Program-made: the position numbers and the translations under genes
Notes under the pieces: model-generated
What the model was told of the DNA's origin: nothing
What the model saw: only the letters and a program-made list of their open reading frames with translations
Database searches by the model: none
Origin: JBMNNS01 sp050942625
GTDB taxonomy: Bacteria; Bacillota; Dethiobacteria; DTU022; UBA8154
Assembly: GCA_050942625.1 (NCBI GenBank)
Contig: JBMNNS010000003.1
Location: 1 to 55,951, forward strand
Reading direction: 5' to 3'
Length of the DNA stretch: 55,951 bases
Shown here: positions 40,711 through 49,067 of the stretch, in pieces
Layout of the letters: each line of letters opens with the position of its first letter
How positions within the stretch are numbered: the first letter of the stretch is position 1

Positions 40711-41349
40711 ATGCCAGCCTTCTTGTTCATATTTATTTTATTGCCCGTCCTGCTCTTTTTATTCATTAGTTTACTATTTTTGCCCTTCCGGTTTGCTATT
40801 TATTCCCTTCTAAACATCTTTACCATTCCGGTTTTACTTGTAAAAATTGTCATTAACCCTAAATTAAGGGCCAACCACGCCCTTGAACATGCCACGATCA
40901 ATGTCATGGAGGAGAATTTTGGTTGCCTGAACCTCTCCGGCCAGGGGGAGGAAAATGGTTTTGTTATTCAAGGTGCAGTTGATCCCCACCATCTCATAAA
41001 TGCTGCCAGGGTTGGTTTAAGCAGGCTAAAAAACGGCGAAAAAAATTTAGCGATCCACAGGCGTTGTGGAACAAGTATCCTTGCTGCAAACCTGCTCTCA
41101 TCGATCCTGATCGTTTATTTACTTTGGAGCATTGGCTATTTTGGCTTTTTCTATATCTTGCTGGCCCTTTTTGTTGCCCAGCTTTTTGGTCCCGCGCTGG
41201 GAGTCCTTCTCCAAAAATTTGTAACCACCTCTACCAGGGTGGACAATTATGAAATAGTCGGTATTGAAGGGGCAACGATCTTCAGTGGCGGTTTTGTAAC
41301 CCCGGCAGGGCAGCGCTATTTTATTCGAACACGTCAATATGGAAATTGA
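40711..41349 (+). CDS. DUF6391-like membrane protein with HALEHATI motif
   Basis: A 212-residue protein with two N-terminal hydrophobic segments, a conserved NHALEHATINVMEENFG motif, HRRCGTS, and another pair of hydrophobic segments near residues 130-165. The HxLEHAT motif recalls a metal-binding site, but I cannot assign a reaction; DUF6391 is the closest family I can suggest. ATG 40711 follows AAAGGAGGGG. Confidence 0.7.
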   Translation: MPAFLFIFILLPVLLFLFISLLFLPFRFAIYSLLNIFTIPVLLVKIVINPKLRANHALEHATINVMEENFGCLNLSGQGEENGFVIQGAVDPHHLINAARVGLSRLKNGEKNLAIHRRCGTSILAANLLSSILIVYLLWSIGYFGFFYILLALFVAQLFGPALGVLLQKFVTTSTRVDNYEIVGIEGATIFSGGFVTPAGQRYFIRTRQYGN

Positions 41350-41365
41350 TCTGGGAGCTAAATCC

Positions 41366-42742
41366 ATGAAACCTTCTGATAAAAAGGAATCAAGAAAACA
41401 ATTATCTTCCCGGGAAGCCGCACTAAAAGTTCTCAAAGAAGTGGAGGATGAAGGCGCTTATGTAAACCTTGTCCTAAACCGGGTCATCGCCAGGTTCCCC
41501 CTTCCGGATCCGGAGCGATCCCTTTTAACGGAACTTTCTTACGGCGTTTGCCAGCGTTTAAATACACTTGATTGGGTTTTAACCCTTTATCTTGATCAAC
41601 CCCTGCAAAAACTAACTGCCTGGATCCGCAATATTTTAAGAATGGGTGTTTACCAGATACTATACCTGGAAAGGATACCGGATGCAGCAGCCGTCGATGA
41701 ATCTGTAAAATTAGCATACCGTTATGGCCACAGGGGTGTTGCCGGGCTGGTAAATGCCGTCCTTAGAAAAATAAGCAAAAAAAAGGGAGAATTACCCTGG
41801 CCCTCCCTGGAAGAGAGCACAAAAGAATACCTCTCCTTATACTATTCTTATCCCCTCTGGATGGTAAGTAGATGGTTGGATAACCTTGGCCTGGAAGAAG
41901 CAGAAGCCCAATGCGCCGCGGGCAACCTTGTTCCGCCCTTAACGGTTCGAGTCAACACCCTGCGTATTACGAAAGAGAAGCTAAAAAATATTTTGCAGGC
42001 AGAGGGGGTAAAGGTTTCAGAATGCCTTTATGCCCCGGAGGGGCTGGAATTAAAGCTTTCAGGCAAGTTAGCGGAACTAGGCAGTTTCAGGGAGGGGTTT
42101 TTTCAGGTCCAGGGTGAATCTTCCATGCTGGTTGCCCCCCTTTTAAACCCCCAGCCGGGGGAAATAGTTTTGGACTATTGCAGCGCCCCAGGCGGGAAGA
42201 CAACGCACCTGGGTATACTAATGCGCAACGAGGGCACTATTGTAGCCACTGATCTTTACCCTCATCGTTTGGAACTTGTTGGAAAAGCAGCCCGGCACCA
42301 GGGGGTAAACATTATTTCGACAGAAAGGCTGGATGGCCGCCAGCTTCCAGTTGAAAAACGTTCCCTTTTTGATCGTGTTCTTCTCGATGTTCCCTGTTCA
42401 GGCCTGGGGGTAGTTCGCCGTAAACCGGATTTAAAGTGGACCAGAAGGCCGGAAGATATCATAGCCCTTGCAGAACTTCAGTTTCAACTACTTCAACAGG
42501 CTTTTACTGCTTTAAAAGACGGCGGGGTTTTAGTTTATAGTGCTTGCACAACTGAGCCTGAGGAAACAACTGCTATTATCACCAAATTTCTACAAAAGGA
42601 ACCTGCAGCCCAAAGGGTTATGCTGGCCCCTTTTTTACCTCAGGAATTAAAAAAAGAAGAAAAGGAGGAGGGTATGCTTTTTCTTAGTCCCCAGAAACAT
42701 GGGCTGGACGGTTTTTTTCTGGCCAAAATAAGGAAAATATAA
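41366..42742 (+). CDS. rsmB: 16S rRNA (cytosine-967-C5) methyltransferase
   Basis: A 458-residue SAM-dependent enzyme. The N-terminal NusB-like domain (SSREAALKVLKEVEDEGAYVNLVLNRVI) is followed by the methyltransferase core with DYCSAPGGKTTHLG, LLDVPCSGLGVVRRKPDLKW (catalytic Cys) and VYSACTTEPEE. ATG 41366 is preferred because GGGAG lies 9 bases upstream; ATG 41339 overlaps the previous gene. In B. subtilis rlmN follows; it is absent here. Confidence 0.95.
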   Translation: MKPSDKKESRKQLSSREAALKVLKEVEDEGAYVNLVLNRVIARFPLPDPERSLLTELSYGVCQRLNTLDWVLTLYLDQPLQKLTAWIRNILRMGVYQILYLERIPDAAAVDESVKLAYRYGHRGVAGLVNAVLRKISKKKGELPWPSLEESTKEYLSLYYSYPLWMVSRWLDNLGLEEAEAQCAAGNLVPPLTVRVNTLRITKEKLKNILQAEGVKVSECLYAPEGLELKLSGKLAELGSFREGFFQVQGESSMLVAPLLNPQPGEIVLDYCSAPGGKTTHLGILMRNEGTIVATDLYPHRLELVGKAARHQGVNIISTERLDGRQLPVEKRSLFDRVLLDVPCSGLGVVRRKPDLKWTRRPEDIIALAELQFQLLQQAFTALKDGGVLVYSACTTEPEETTAIITKFLQKEPAAQRVMLAPFLPQELKKEEKEEGMLFLSPQKHGLDGFFLAKIRKI

Positions 42743-42879
42743 ACCAAAATATTTACTGAAGATGGAAACACCCTTTAATCCATCCTTACTCCAGAATAGT
42801 AGGACAATTTTCGTTGATCTTCGTCTTTATTTTTGTTATACTTACCCTGATAAGGTAGCGGAAAAGTGAGGGGGAGACG

Positions 42880-43623
42880 ATGGTAAAATACTCTGTCCGG
42901 TCTCACCGGGGGTGCGTTCGGGAAAAAAACGAGGATCGTTATTTTGTCCCCCCTGAAAATGGACCGTTTATTTTTGCTGTAGCCGATGGCATGGGTGGGC
43001 ATGTTGGCGGAGAAGTGGCCAGTTCACTAACAATCGAGATCCTTGGGAAAAAGGTAATGAATGGAGCTAAACAGATCCGGCAGTACAATTTGTTGCAAAT
43101 GAGGGATTACTTAGAGCAAATAATACAGGATGCCAATGAAAGCATAGTTTTATTTCAGGAAAAAGAACCGGAATTGAGAGGAATGGGAACCACTTTAACC
43201 GTGGTTGTTTTATTTAAGAAGGAAATATTGGTAGGGCACGTTGGCGATAGCCAGGTTCACCTTTTTAGCCAGGACAGACATTTACAGGTAACGGAGGACC
43301 ATTCACTCGTGATGGAACTCTTAAAAAAAGGCGAAATCGGCCCGGAAGAAGTTCTAACCCATCCCCAGCGCCATTTTCTAATCAGGGCCCTTGGAACAGC
43401 CAATTTACTGGAAATTGATTTTTACGTTAACGATATAGAAGACGAAAATTATCTTCTTCTTTGCACTGACGGGCTGACCTCCATGCTAAAACCTGCGGAA
43501 ATTAAAGAAATTATTTTTAAAAATAACGATTTGGAAGCAACTGCTGATGAACTACTTAATAAAGCTAATGAAGTTGGCGGACTGGACAATATTACTTTTA
43601 TCTTATTTCAATTACAGGGATAA
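42880..43623 (+). CDS. stp: PP2C-family protein phosphatase (Stp/PrpC)
   Basis: A 247-residue metal-dependent Ser/Thr phosphatase that counteracts the adjacent kinase. Motifs: RSHRGCVREKNEDRYFV, VADGMGGHVGGEVAS, MGTTLTVVVL, VGHVGDSQVHL, TEDHSLV, LCTDGLTSML and GGLDNITFILF, which contain the metal-binding aspartates. ATG 42880 follows GAGGGGG. Next to prkC at 14 bases. Confidence 0.95.
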   Translation: MVKYSVRSHRGCVREKNEDRYFVPPENGPFIFAVADGMGGHVGGEVASSLTIEILGKKVMNGAKQIRQYNLLQMRDYLEQIIQDANESIVLFQEKEPELRGMGTTLTVVVLFKKEILVGHVGDSQVHLFSQDRHLQVTEDHSLVMELLKKGEIGPEEVLTHPQRHFLIRALGTANLLEIDFYVNDIEDENYLLLCTDGLTSMLKPAEIKEIIFKNNDLEATADELLNKANEVGGLDNITFILFQLQG

Positions 43624-43637
43624 GGGTGGAAACAAGG

Positions 43638-45509
43638 GTGAACGAATTGTTTGGCAGAATACTAGGGAATCGCTATAAAATTTTGGAAAAGGCCGGAGAA
43701 GGTGGAATGGCCAGGGTTTATAAGGGAATTGACCTTAAATTAAATCGCCATGTGGCCATCAAAGTTCTCCATCAGCAGTTTGCCGGCGATCCGGAATTTT
43801 TGCGTCGTTTCCAACAGGAGGCAAAAGCAGCTGCAAAACTATCCCATCCTGCAATTGTGAATGTCTATGATGAAGGTGAACAAGAAGGAATCCATTATAT
43901 TGTGATGGAATATGTCGATGGTTATACCTTGAAGGACACAATTCTTCGCCAGGGGCGTCTGGAACCCATGGAGGCAACCCGGATAGCACTGCAGGTCTGC
44001 GATGCTATCGTTCATGCCCATAGCCAGGGTGTGATACATCGTGACATTAAACCCCAAAATATTCTGATCACGCCGGAGGGCAGGATTAAAGTAACCGATT
44101 TTGGAATTGCCCGTGCTACTGCAGATTCTACGATTACCTATGGCAAATCCCTTTTGGGGTCCGTTTATTATTCTTCCCCCGAACAGGTCAAGGGAAACAA
44201 TACCGACCAAAAATCCGACATTTATTCTTTAGGTATCGTTCTTTATGAAATGTTAACAGGTAAGGTCCCTTTTTCCGGGGAAAGCCCTGTATCCATAGCT
44301 TTAAAGCACCTGCAGGAAGAAATTACCCCCCCGGGGAAAATAGTTCCAGATCTTCCTCCCGGCTTAGAGAAAATTGTTTTAAGGTCTACAAACAAGGATC
44401 CTGCACTGCGTTATGATAATGCTATAGGGTTCAGGGATGATCTTGAAAGCTGGTTTGAAAGCCGGAACAAAACTATTTTTTTAAATAATACCTACATCGA
44501 TAAAAACAAATCGCATGATTTTCAAAACGGGCAGGAAACGAAGGAAGAGGAGCCGGATAAGGTGGTACGCAAAAATAAAACCCCCAGAAAAGTTGTGCTC
44601 TATACTTCAATTTTTGCAGTAGTTTTTTTAATGGCCTTTCTAGGGTATAACCTGCTTTGCAAATTGCTGGTAGTCCCAGAGGTTACTGTTCCGGATCTTA
44701 CCGGTATGAGCCTGAAAAATGCAGAAGAAGAACTTTCCAGGTGTGGCCTGGATTTTACTATTGCCGGGGAAATAAACAGCGATGACATCCCCGTAAACCA
44801 TGTTGTATCCCATGATCCCCCGGGTGATAGGAAAGTACGCAAGGAAAGAATAATAGAACTTTATCTCAGCTCAGGGCCTTCTTATATTGAGGTGCCTTAC
44901 CTGCTCGGTAAAACCGAATTGGAGGCACGTTATATGTTGGCCGATCGCGGCCTTGAAATCAGTGTTGCAGAAGAATATAATGGTGAAGTTGCCCCTGGTT
45001 ATATTGTACGGCAGAGCCCCAGCAGCGATTTTCAATTATCTGCAGGGGATACTGTACATATTGTAGTCAGTATGGGTAAACAGCCTTTTTCCTTAAGGGA
45101 TTTTCAAGGTTGGTCTCTTGAAGACGTCAAAGAATGGTTAAACCGATATGAACTTATTTTACAAAATGTTGATGAGGAGTTTTCTGATGAGTTTGAGGAG
45201 GGCAAGGTAATTTCCCAATTTCCCTCCAAAGGGGAACTGGTGAGGGCCGGCGACTCCGTCACCCTTGTTGTCAGCAAGGGGAAAGAACCCGGCACTTCCA
45301 AAACCTACCTTATTCCCTTTCAGCCCAGGGTAGCTATGGGCCAGCTCATCAGAATTTATGTCGAGGACGAGGAGGGAACCAGGACCGTTTTTGAAGGGAT
45401 CTATGGAGGCCAGGTTTTTAATGTGGAGGGAACTGGCTCCGGCAAAATCGTCCTCATGGAACAAAGAGATGATGACTACTTTACTATTGAAACCAAAATA
45501 TTTCCATAA
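43638..45509 (+). CDS. prkC: PASTA-domain Ser/Thr protein kinase (PrkC)
   Basis: A 623-residue membrane kinase that senses peptidoglycan fragments or lipid II and affects growth and spore germination. Kinase domain: GEGGMARVYKG, the Lys in HVAIKVL, VIHRDIKPQNILI, VTDFGIARA. One transmembrane segment (VVLYTSIFAVVFLMAFLGY, near residue 325) is followed by three PASTA repeats starting at VPDLTGMSL, VPYLLGKTE and LRDFQGWSL, and a short extra C-terminal domain. GTG 43638 is better spaced from AAGGGTGG than GTG 43626. Confidence 0.95.
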   Translation: MNELFGRILGNRYKILEKAGEGGMARVYKGIDLKLNRHVAIKVLHQQFAGDPEFLRRFQQEAKAAAKLSHPAIVNVYDEGEQEGIHYIVMEYVDGYTLKDTILRQGRLEPMEATRIALQVCDAIVHAHSQGVIHRDIKPQNILITPEGRIKVTDFGIARATADSTITYGKSLLGSVYYSSPEQVKGNNTDQKSDIYSLGIVLYEMLTGKVPFSGESPVSIALKHLQEEITPPGKIVPDLPPGLEKIVLRSTNKDPALRYDNAIGFRDDLESWFESRNKTIFLNNTYIDKNKSHDFQNGQETKEEEPDKVVRKNKTPRKVVLYTSIFAVVFLMAFLGYNLLCKLLVVPEVTVPDLTGMSLKNAEEELSRCGLDFTIAGEINSDDIPVNHVVSHDPPGDRKVRKERIIELYLSSGPSYIEVPYLLGKTELEARYMLADRGLEISVAEEYNGEVAPGYIVRQSPSSDFQLSAGDTVHIVVSMGKQPFSLRDFQGWSLEDVKEWLNRYELILQNVDEEFSDEFEEGKVISQFPSKGELVRAGDSVTLVVSKGKEPGTSKTYLIPFQPRVAMGQLIRIYVEDEEGTRTVFEGIYGGQVFNVEGTGSGKIVLMEQRDDDYFTIETKIFP

Positions 45510-45528
45510 AATATAAGGGGGAGTTTTA

Positions 45529-46410
45529 CTGGAAGGACGCTTAGTAAAAGCAAAGGGCGGGTTTTACTTTGTCCGGGATCAGGAAGGCAGGATCATTCGC
45601 TGCCGGGCCAGGGGGCGTATCAAAGGGGAGGGCAAATCCTTGATGGTGGGTGATCTTGTCGCGATCAAGGATATGGGTAAGGATGGAAAGGTTATCGATT
45701 ATGTTTATCCACGCCGGAATGTACTTTTACGACCTTCTGTTGCCAATCTTGATCAGGCAATCGTACTGTTGTCTTTCTGTTCCCCTCCGTTGGATCTGTT
45801 TCTTTTGAGCCGAATATTAATTACTGTCGAAGCGATGGGGGCAGAGGCTGTTATCTGCTTGAATAAGATGGACCTTGTCCCTGAGACCAGGCAGTTCCAG
45901 GTTGATGGCCTTGTCAAAACTTTTCAGGATTGTGGTTACCCGGTGATCCTCACCAGTGCTGTTACAGGAAAGGGCCTCGACGAATTCAGGGCCGTGTTGC
46001 AGGGGAAGGTAAATGTGCTTGCAGGGCCCTCCGGGGTTGGTAAATCCACCCTTATTAACAAGATTAAACCAGGGCTTAAGCTTGTTTCTGCGCCTGTAAG
46101 CGAAAAAAGCCGGAGGGGGCGGCATACGACTACCCATGTAGAACTTTTAAATTTGGATAGCAGCACCTTTATAGCTGACACCCCCGGTTTTCAAAGGTTG
46201 CATTTAACAGGAATTTCATCAGGGGAGCTTTCTTCGCTATTCCCTGAGATGCTGCCTTACCTGGGAACCTGCCGTTTTGCCGACTGTCTTCACAAGGCAG
46301 AACCTTATTGTGCTGTAAAAGATGCTTTGCAAAGAGGGAAAATAGCCCCCTGGAGGTATGAACATTATCTTCTTTTTTTAGACGAAATTCTGGAAAAAGA
46401 AAAAATATAG
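45529..46410 (+). CDS. rsgA: Ribosome small subunit-dependent GTPase A, CTG start
   Basis: A circularly permuted GTPase for late 30S assembly. The frame has the OB domain (GRLVKAKGGFYFVRDQEGRIIRCRARG), NKMD, GPSGVGKSTLIN, GRHTTTHVEL, DTPGF and the zinc motif CRFADCLHKAEPYC. The first ATG in frame (45640) would remove the N-terminal strand pair of the OB domain. The frame continues upstream to CTG 45529, preceded by GGGGGAG at 5-6 bases, giving MEGRLVKAKGGFY if read as Met, the usual start of RsgA, and 293 residues. No ATG, GTG or TTG lies at the expected position. Confidence 0.93.
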   Translation: MEGRLVKAKGGFYFVRDQEGRIIRCRARGRIKGEGKSLMVGDLVAIKDMGKDGKVIDYVYPRRNVLLRPSVANLDQAIVLLSFCSPPLDLFLLSRILITVEAMGAEAVICLNKMDLVPETRQFQVDGLVKTFQDCGYPVILTSAVTGKGLDEFRAVLQGKVNVLAGPSGVGKSTLINKIKPGLKLVSAPVSEKSRRGRHTTTHVELLNLDSSTFIADTPGFQRLHLTGISSGELSSLFPEMLPYLGTCRFADCLHKAEPYCAVKDALQRGKIAPWRYEHYLLFLDEILEKEKI

Positions 46411-46461
46411 TAGGCTAATGGAATACAGACAAAAATAGCTTTTAAGGGTGAATCTATAAAA

Positions 46462-47130
46462 ATGATTAAAGTTGCGCCATCTATCCTTTCTGCCGACTTT
46501 GCCTGTTTACTGCAAGAAGTGAAAGCAATGGAATCTGCCGGGGCCGATTGGCTGCATATTGACGTAATGGACGGCCATTTTGTGCCGAACATTACCATGG
46601 GCCCCCTGGTTGTGAAAGCTCTAAAGGATCGGGTGAATCTTTTCCTGGATGTTCATCTTATGGTTTCGGAACCTGGAAATTTCTTGGAGGATTTTTACAG
46701 GGCCGGGGCCCAGATGCTTACTGTGCATGTAGAATCCTGCCTGCACCTGCACAGGGTAATCCAGGCAATCAAAAGGCTGGGCTGCAAGGCGGGGGCAGCT
46801 TTGAACCCTGCTACCCCGCTTACTTGTCTGGACTATATCCTGGAGGATCTTGACCTAGTGTTAATTATGTCCGTTAACCCTGGTTTTGCCGGACAGGATT
46901 TTATCCCTGCCGTTTTGCCCAAAATAAGGGCTTTGGCAAAGGAAAAGAAAAAAAGGGATCTGGATTTTATGATCGAAGTAGATGGCGGTATCAATCAAAA
47001 AACAGCACCGGGAGTGATAGAGGCGGGAGCCAACGTATTGGTTGCCGGCTCTGCTCTTTTTCAGGCTCCCGAGCCTGCACATTTAATCAAAGCTTTTAAG
47101 ATGTTCCCGGCAAGAGAAAAGAAAGTTTAG
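46462..47130 (+). CDS. rpe: Ribulose-phosphate 3-epimerase
   Basis: Interconverts ribulose 5-phosphate and xylulose 5-phosphate. The 222-residue TIM barrel shows APSILSADFACL, LHIDVMDGHFVPNITMGP, DVHLMVSEP, HVESCLHLHRV, GAALNPATPL, LIMSVNPGFAGQDFIP, EVDGGIN and VLVAGSALF. Its product feeds ribulose 5-phosphate to the riboflavin genes that follow, since RibBA uses it, although this link may be accidental: rpe follows rsgA in B. subtilis too. Confidence 0.96.
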   Translation: MIKVAPSILSADFACLLQEVKAMESAGADWLHIDVMDGHFVPNITMGPLVVKALKDRVNLFLDVHLMVSEPGNFLEDFYRAGAQMLTVHVESCLHLHRVIQAIKRLGCKAGAALNPATPLTCLDYILEDLDLVLIMSVNPGFAGQDFIPAVLPKIRALAKEKKKRDLDFMIEVDGGINQKTAPGVIEAGANVLVAGSALFQAPEPAHLIKAFKMFPAREKKV

Positions 47131-47256
47131 AAAATAATTATTATATGTTATTTTGCATTATCTTGTGTTATAATGGATCTGGGAGCCTCAGGGGGTTACC
47201 CCCGTGGAGTATTTCTAAAATGATCAAGTAAAACTGGAGAGGTGATTAAAACCAAA
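47131..47256 (+). promoter_or_regulatory. Promoter and short leader of the riboflavin operon
   Basis: TATAAT lies near 47169 with only a weak -35. A compact hairpin GGGGGTTACCCCC (47190-47202, with flanking CTC/GAG bases) follows in the leader. The leader is about 80 bases, too short for an FMN riboswitch, and no RFN core is seen. Confidence 0.4.
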
Positions 47257-48423
47257 ATGGATTCAGACGAACGATTTATGTGGGTGGCTCTGGATCTTGC
47301 CCGCCAGGGAAGAGGGAAAACAAACCCGAACCCCATGGTAGGCGCTGTAATTGTTAAAGAAGGAGAAATTGCCGGCACCGGTTTTCACCGTAAGGCGGGG
47401 GATAGACATGCTGAAATTATCGCCCTGGAAGAAGCAGGAGAGAAGGCACGGGGTGCTACCATGTATGTTAACCTGGAACCCTGTTCACATTATGGCAGGA
47501 CACCACCCTGTGTTGATGCCATTATCAACGCTGGCATCCGCAAGGTAGTAGTTGCCGTCGTCGATCCCAATCCCCTGGTTGCAGGCCGGGGTGTCCGAAA
47601 ATTAAAAGAGGCGGGTATTAAGGTTAAGGTTGGTGTTTTGGAGGATAAAGCAAGGCGTTTGAACGAGGTTTTTTTCAAGTATATTACGACTAAAACCCCT
47701 TTTGTGATCGTTAAATCAGCCATGACATTTGATGGAAAAATAGCAACCGGGGGAGGAAAATCCCGTTGGATTACGGGGGAAAAATCCCGTGAATTTGTGC
47801 ACCGTTTGCGTTCCCGGGCTGATGCTATAATGGTAGGCATTAATACCGTTCTTAAGGACGACCCCTTGTTAACAGTGCGCCTTCCCGGCGGCGAAAAAGG
47901 CCGCAACCCTGTCAGGATTATCGTTGATAGCAGGGGAAAGCTCCCCCTTAACGCCAGGGTAGTCACGACTATCCCGGAGGCAAGGACGATCCTTGCTACC
48001 ACAGAATATGCCCCGGCTGACAGGTTGGCAGACCTGAGTGCGGCAGGGGTTGAAATTCTGGAGCTGCCCCTGAAAAATAACAGGGTAGATCTAAATGTGC
48101 TCATGTCCGAACTTGGAAAAATGGAAATTAGTATGCTTATGGTAGAAGGGGGCGGAAACCTGAACTATTCCCTTCTTGAAGAAAACCTGATTGACAAGGT
48201 CTATTTTTTCATTGCCCCCCTGCTCTTTGGTGGGAAAAATGCTCTTACCCCCTTTGAGGGGGATGGTATCCCCAGAGTGGAAGATTCCTGGATAATCAAT
48301 GATGTAGAAATGAAACAATTCGAAAACGATCTGCTGCTTATCGGTTATCCTGCGAGGAGGGAAGAAATTGTTTACAGGGATAGTGGAGGAATTGGGGGAA
48401 ATATTAAGTCAGCAGCATTATAG
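47257..48423 (+). CDS. ribD: Bifunctional riboflavin deaminase-reductase
   Basis: Carries out the second and third steps of riboflavin synthesis. The 388-residue protein has the deaminase zinc site (HAEIIALEEAG and NLEPCSHYGRTPPC) and the reductase half (KSAMTFDGKIATGGGKSRWITGE, DAIMVGINTVLKDDPLLTVR, MVEGGGNLNYSLL). ATG 47257 follows GGAGAGGTGAT; a GTG five codons earlier overlaps it. The last 56 bases overlap ribE. Confidence 0.96.
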   Translation: MDSDERFMWVALDLARQGRGKTNPNPMVGAVIVKEGEIAGTGFHRKAGDRHAEIIALEEAGEKARGATMYVNLEPCSHYGRTPPCVDAIINAGIRKVVVAVVDPNPLVAGRGVRKLKEAGIKVKVGVLEDKARRLNEVFFKYITTKTPFVIVKSAMTFDGKIATGGGKSRWITGEKSREFVHRLRSRADAIMVGINTVLKDDPLLTVRLPGGEKGRNPVRIIVDSRGKLPLNARVVTTIPEARTILATTEYAPADRLADLSAAGVEILELPLKNNRVDLNVLMSELGKMEISMLMVEGGGNLNYSLLEENLIDKVYFFIAPLLFGGKNALTPFEGDGIPRVEDSWIINDVEMKQFENDLLLIGYPARREEIVYRDSGGIGGNIKSAAL

Positions 48424-49030
48424 GGAAAGCAGCAGCCTTCTAATAAAAGGGAAGGTTGTAATGGAAGGGATCAGAGAAGGGGACAGTATTGCTGTTAATG
48501 GTGTCTGCCTCACTGTTACCGGTTTTTCCCGTTCAGCCTTTTATGTTGACGTTATGCCTGAAACGCTACGCAAAACGAACCTCCACCAATTCAAGGCTGG
48601 TGATAAGGTAAACCTGGAAAGGGCTCTGCCGGCAGGCGGCCGTATGGGGGGTCATTTTGTCAGTGGGCATATAGATGCTACGGGAAAAATTCTCACAAAA
48701 AAACGGGAGGGGAATGCCATTGTAGTCCACATTGGCGCCCCCGGGGAAGTAATGCGTTATGTAATAGAAAAGGGGTCTATAGCGGTAGACGGGGTTAGCT
48801 TAACAGCTATCGATGTCCAGGATTCCTCTTTTGCCATATCTCTAATACCCCATACAGCCAAATTAACCACCCTTGGTTTTAAAGGACCTGGCGACACCGT
48901 TAACCTGGAAGCGGACCTGCTTGGCAAATATATTGAAAAATTTGTTGCCGGTATGCTCAAAGGGAAAAATACCTCCAGGGTGGAAAAAGGGATTTCCTAT
49001 AGTTTTTTAAGCGAAAACGGGTTTTTGTAA
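48368..49030 (+). CDS. ribE: Riboflavin synthase alpha subunit
   Basis: Dismutates two 6,7-dimethyl-8-ribityllumazine molecules to riboflavin. The 220-residue protein consists of two lumazine-binding repeats: MFTGIVEELGEI...DSIAVNGVCLTV and GHIDATGKIL...GSIAVDGVSLTAI. TTG 48368 follows GAGGAGGG. The overlap with ribD suggests translational coupling. The last 30 residues form a variable tail. Confidence 0.95.
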   Translation: MFTGIVEELGEILSQQHYRESSSLLIKGKVVMEGIREGDSIAVNGVCLTVTGFSRSAFYVDVMPETLRKTNLHQFKAGDKVNLERALPAGGRMGGHFVSGHIDATGKILTKKREGNAIVVHIGAPGEVMRYVIEKGSIAVDGVSLTAIDVQDSSFAISLIPHTAKLTTLGFKGPGDTVNLEADLLGKYIEKFVAGMLKGKNTSRVEKGISYSFLSENGFL

Positions 49031-49067
49031 TCACAAATAGCTGGAGAAGTTAGGGGGATGACTAAAA

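Noticed and set aside
47131..47256. FMN riboswitch before the riboflavin operon
   Set aside because: The leader is too short and lacks the RFN core; only a small G/C hairpin is present.
47490..48104. 204-residue minus-strand ORF opposite ribD
   Set aside because: Low-complexity shadow of a conserved gene.
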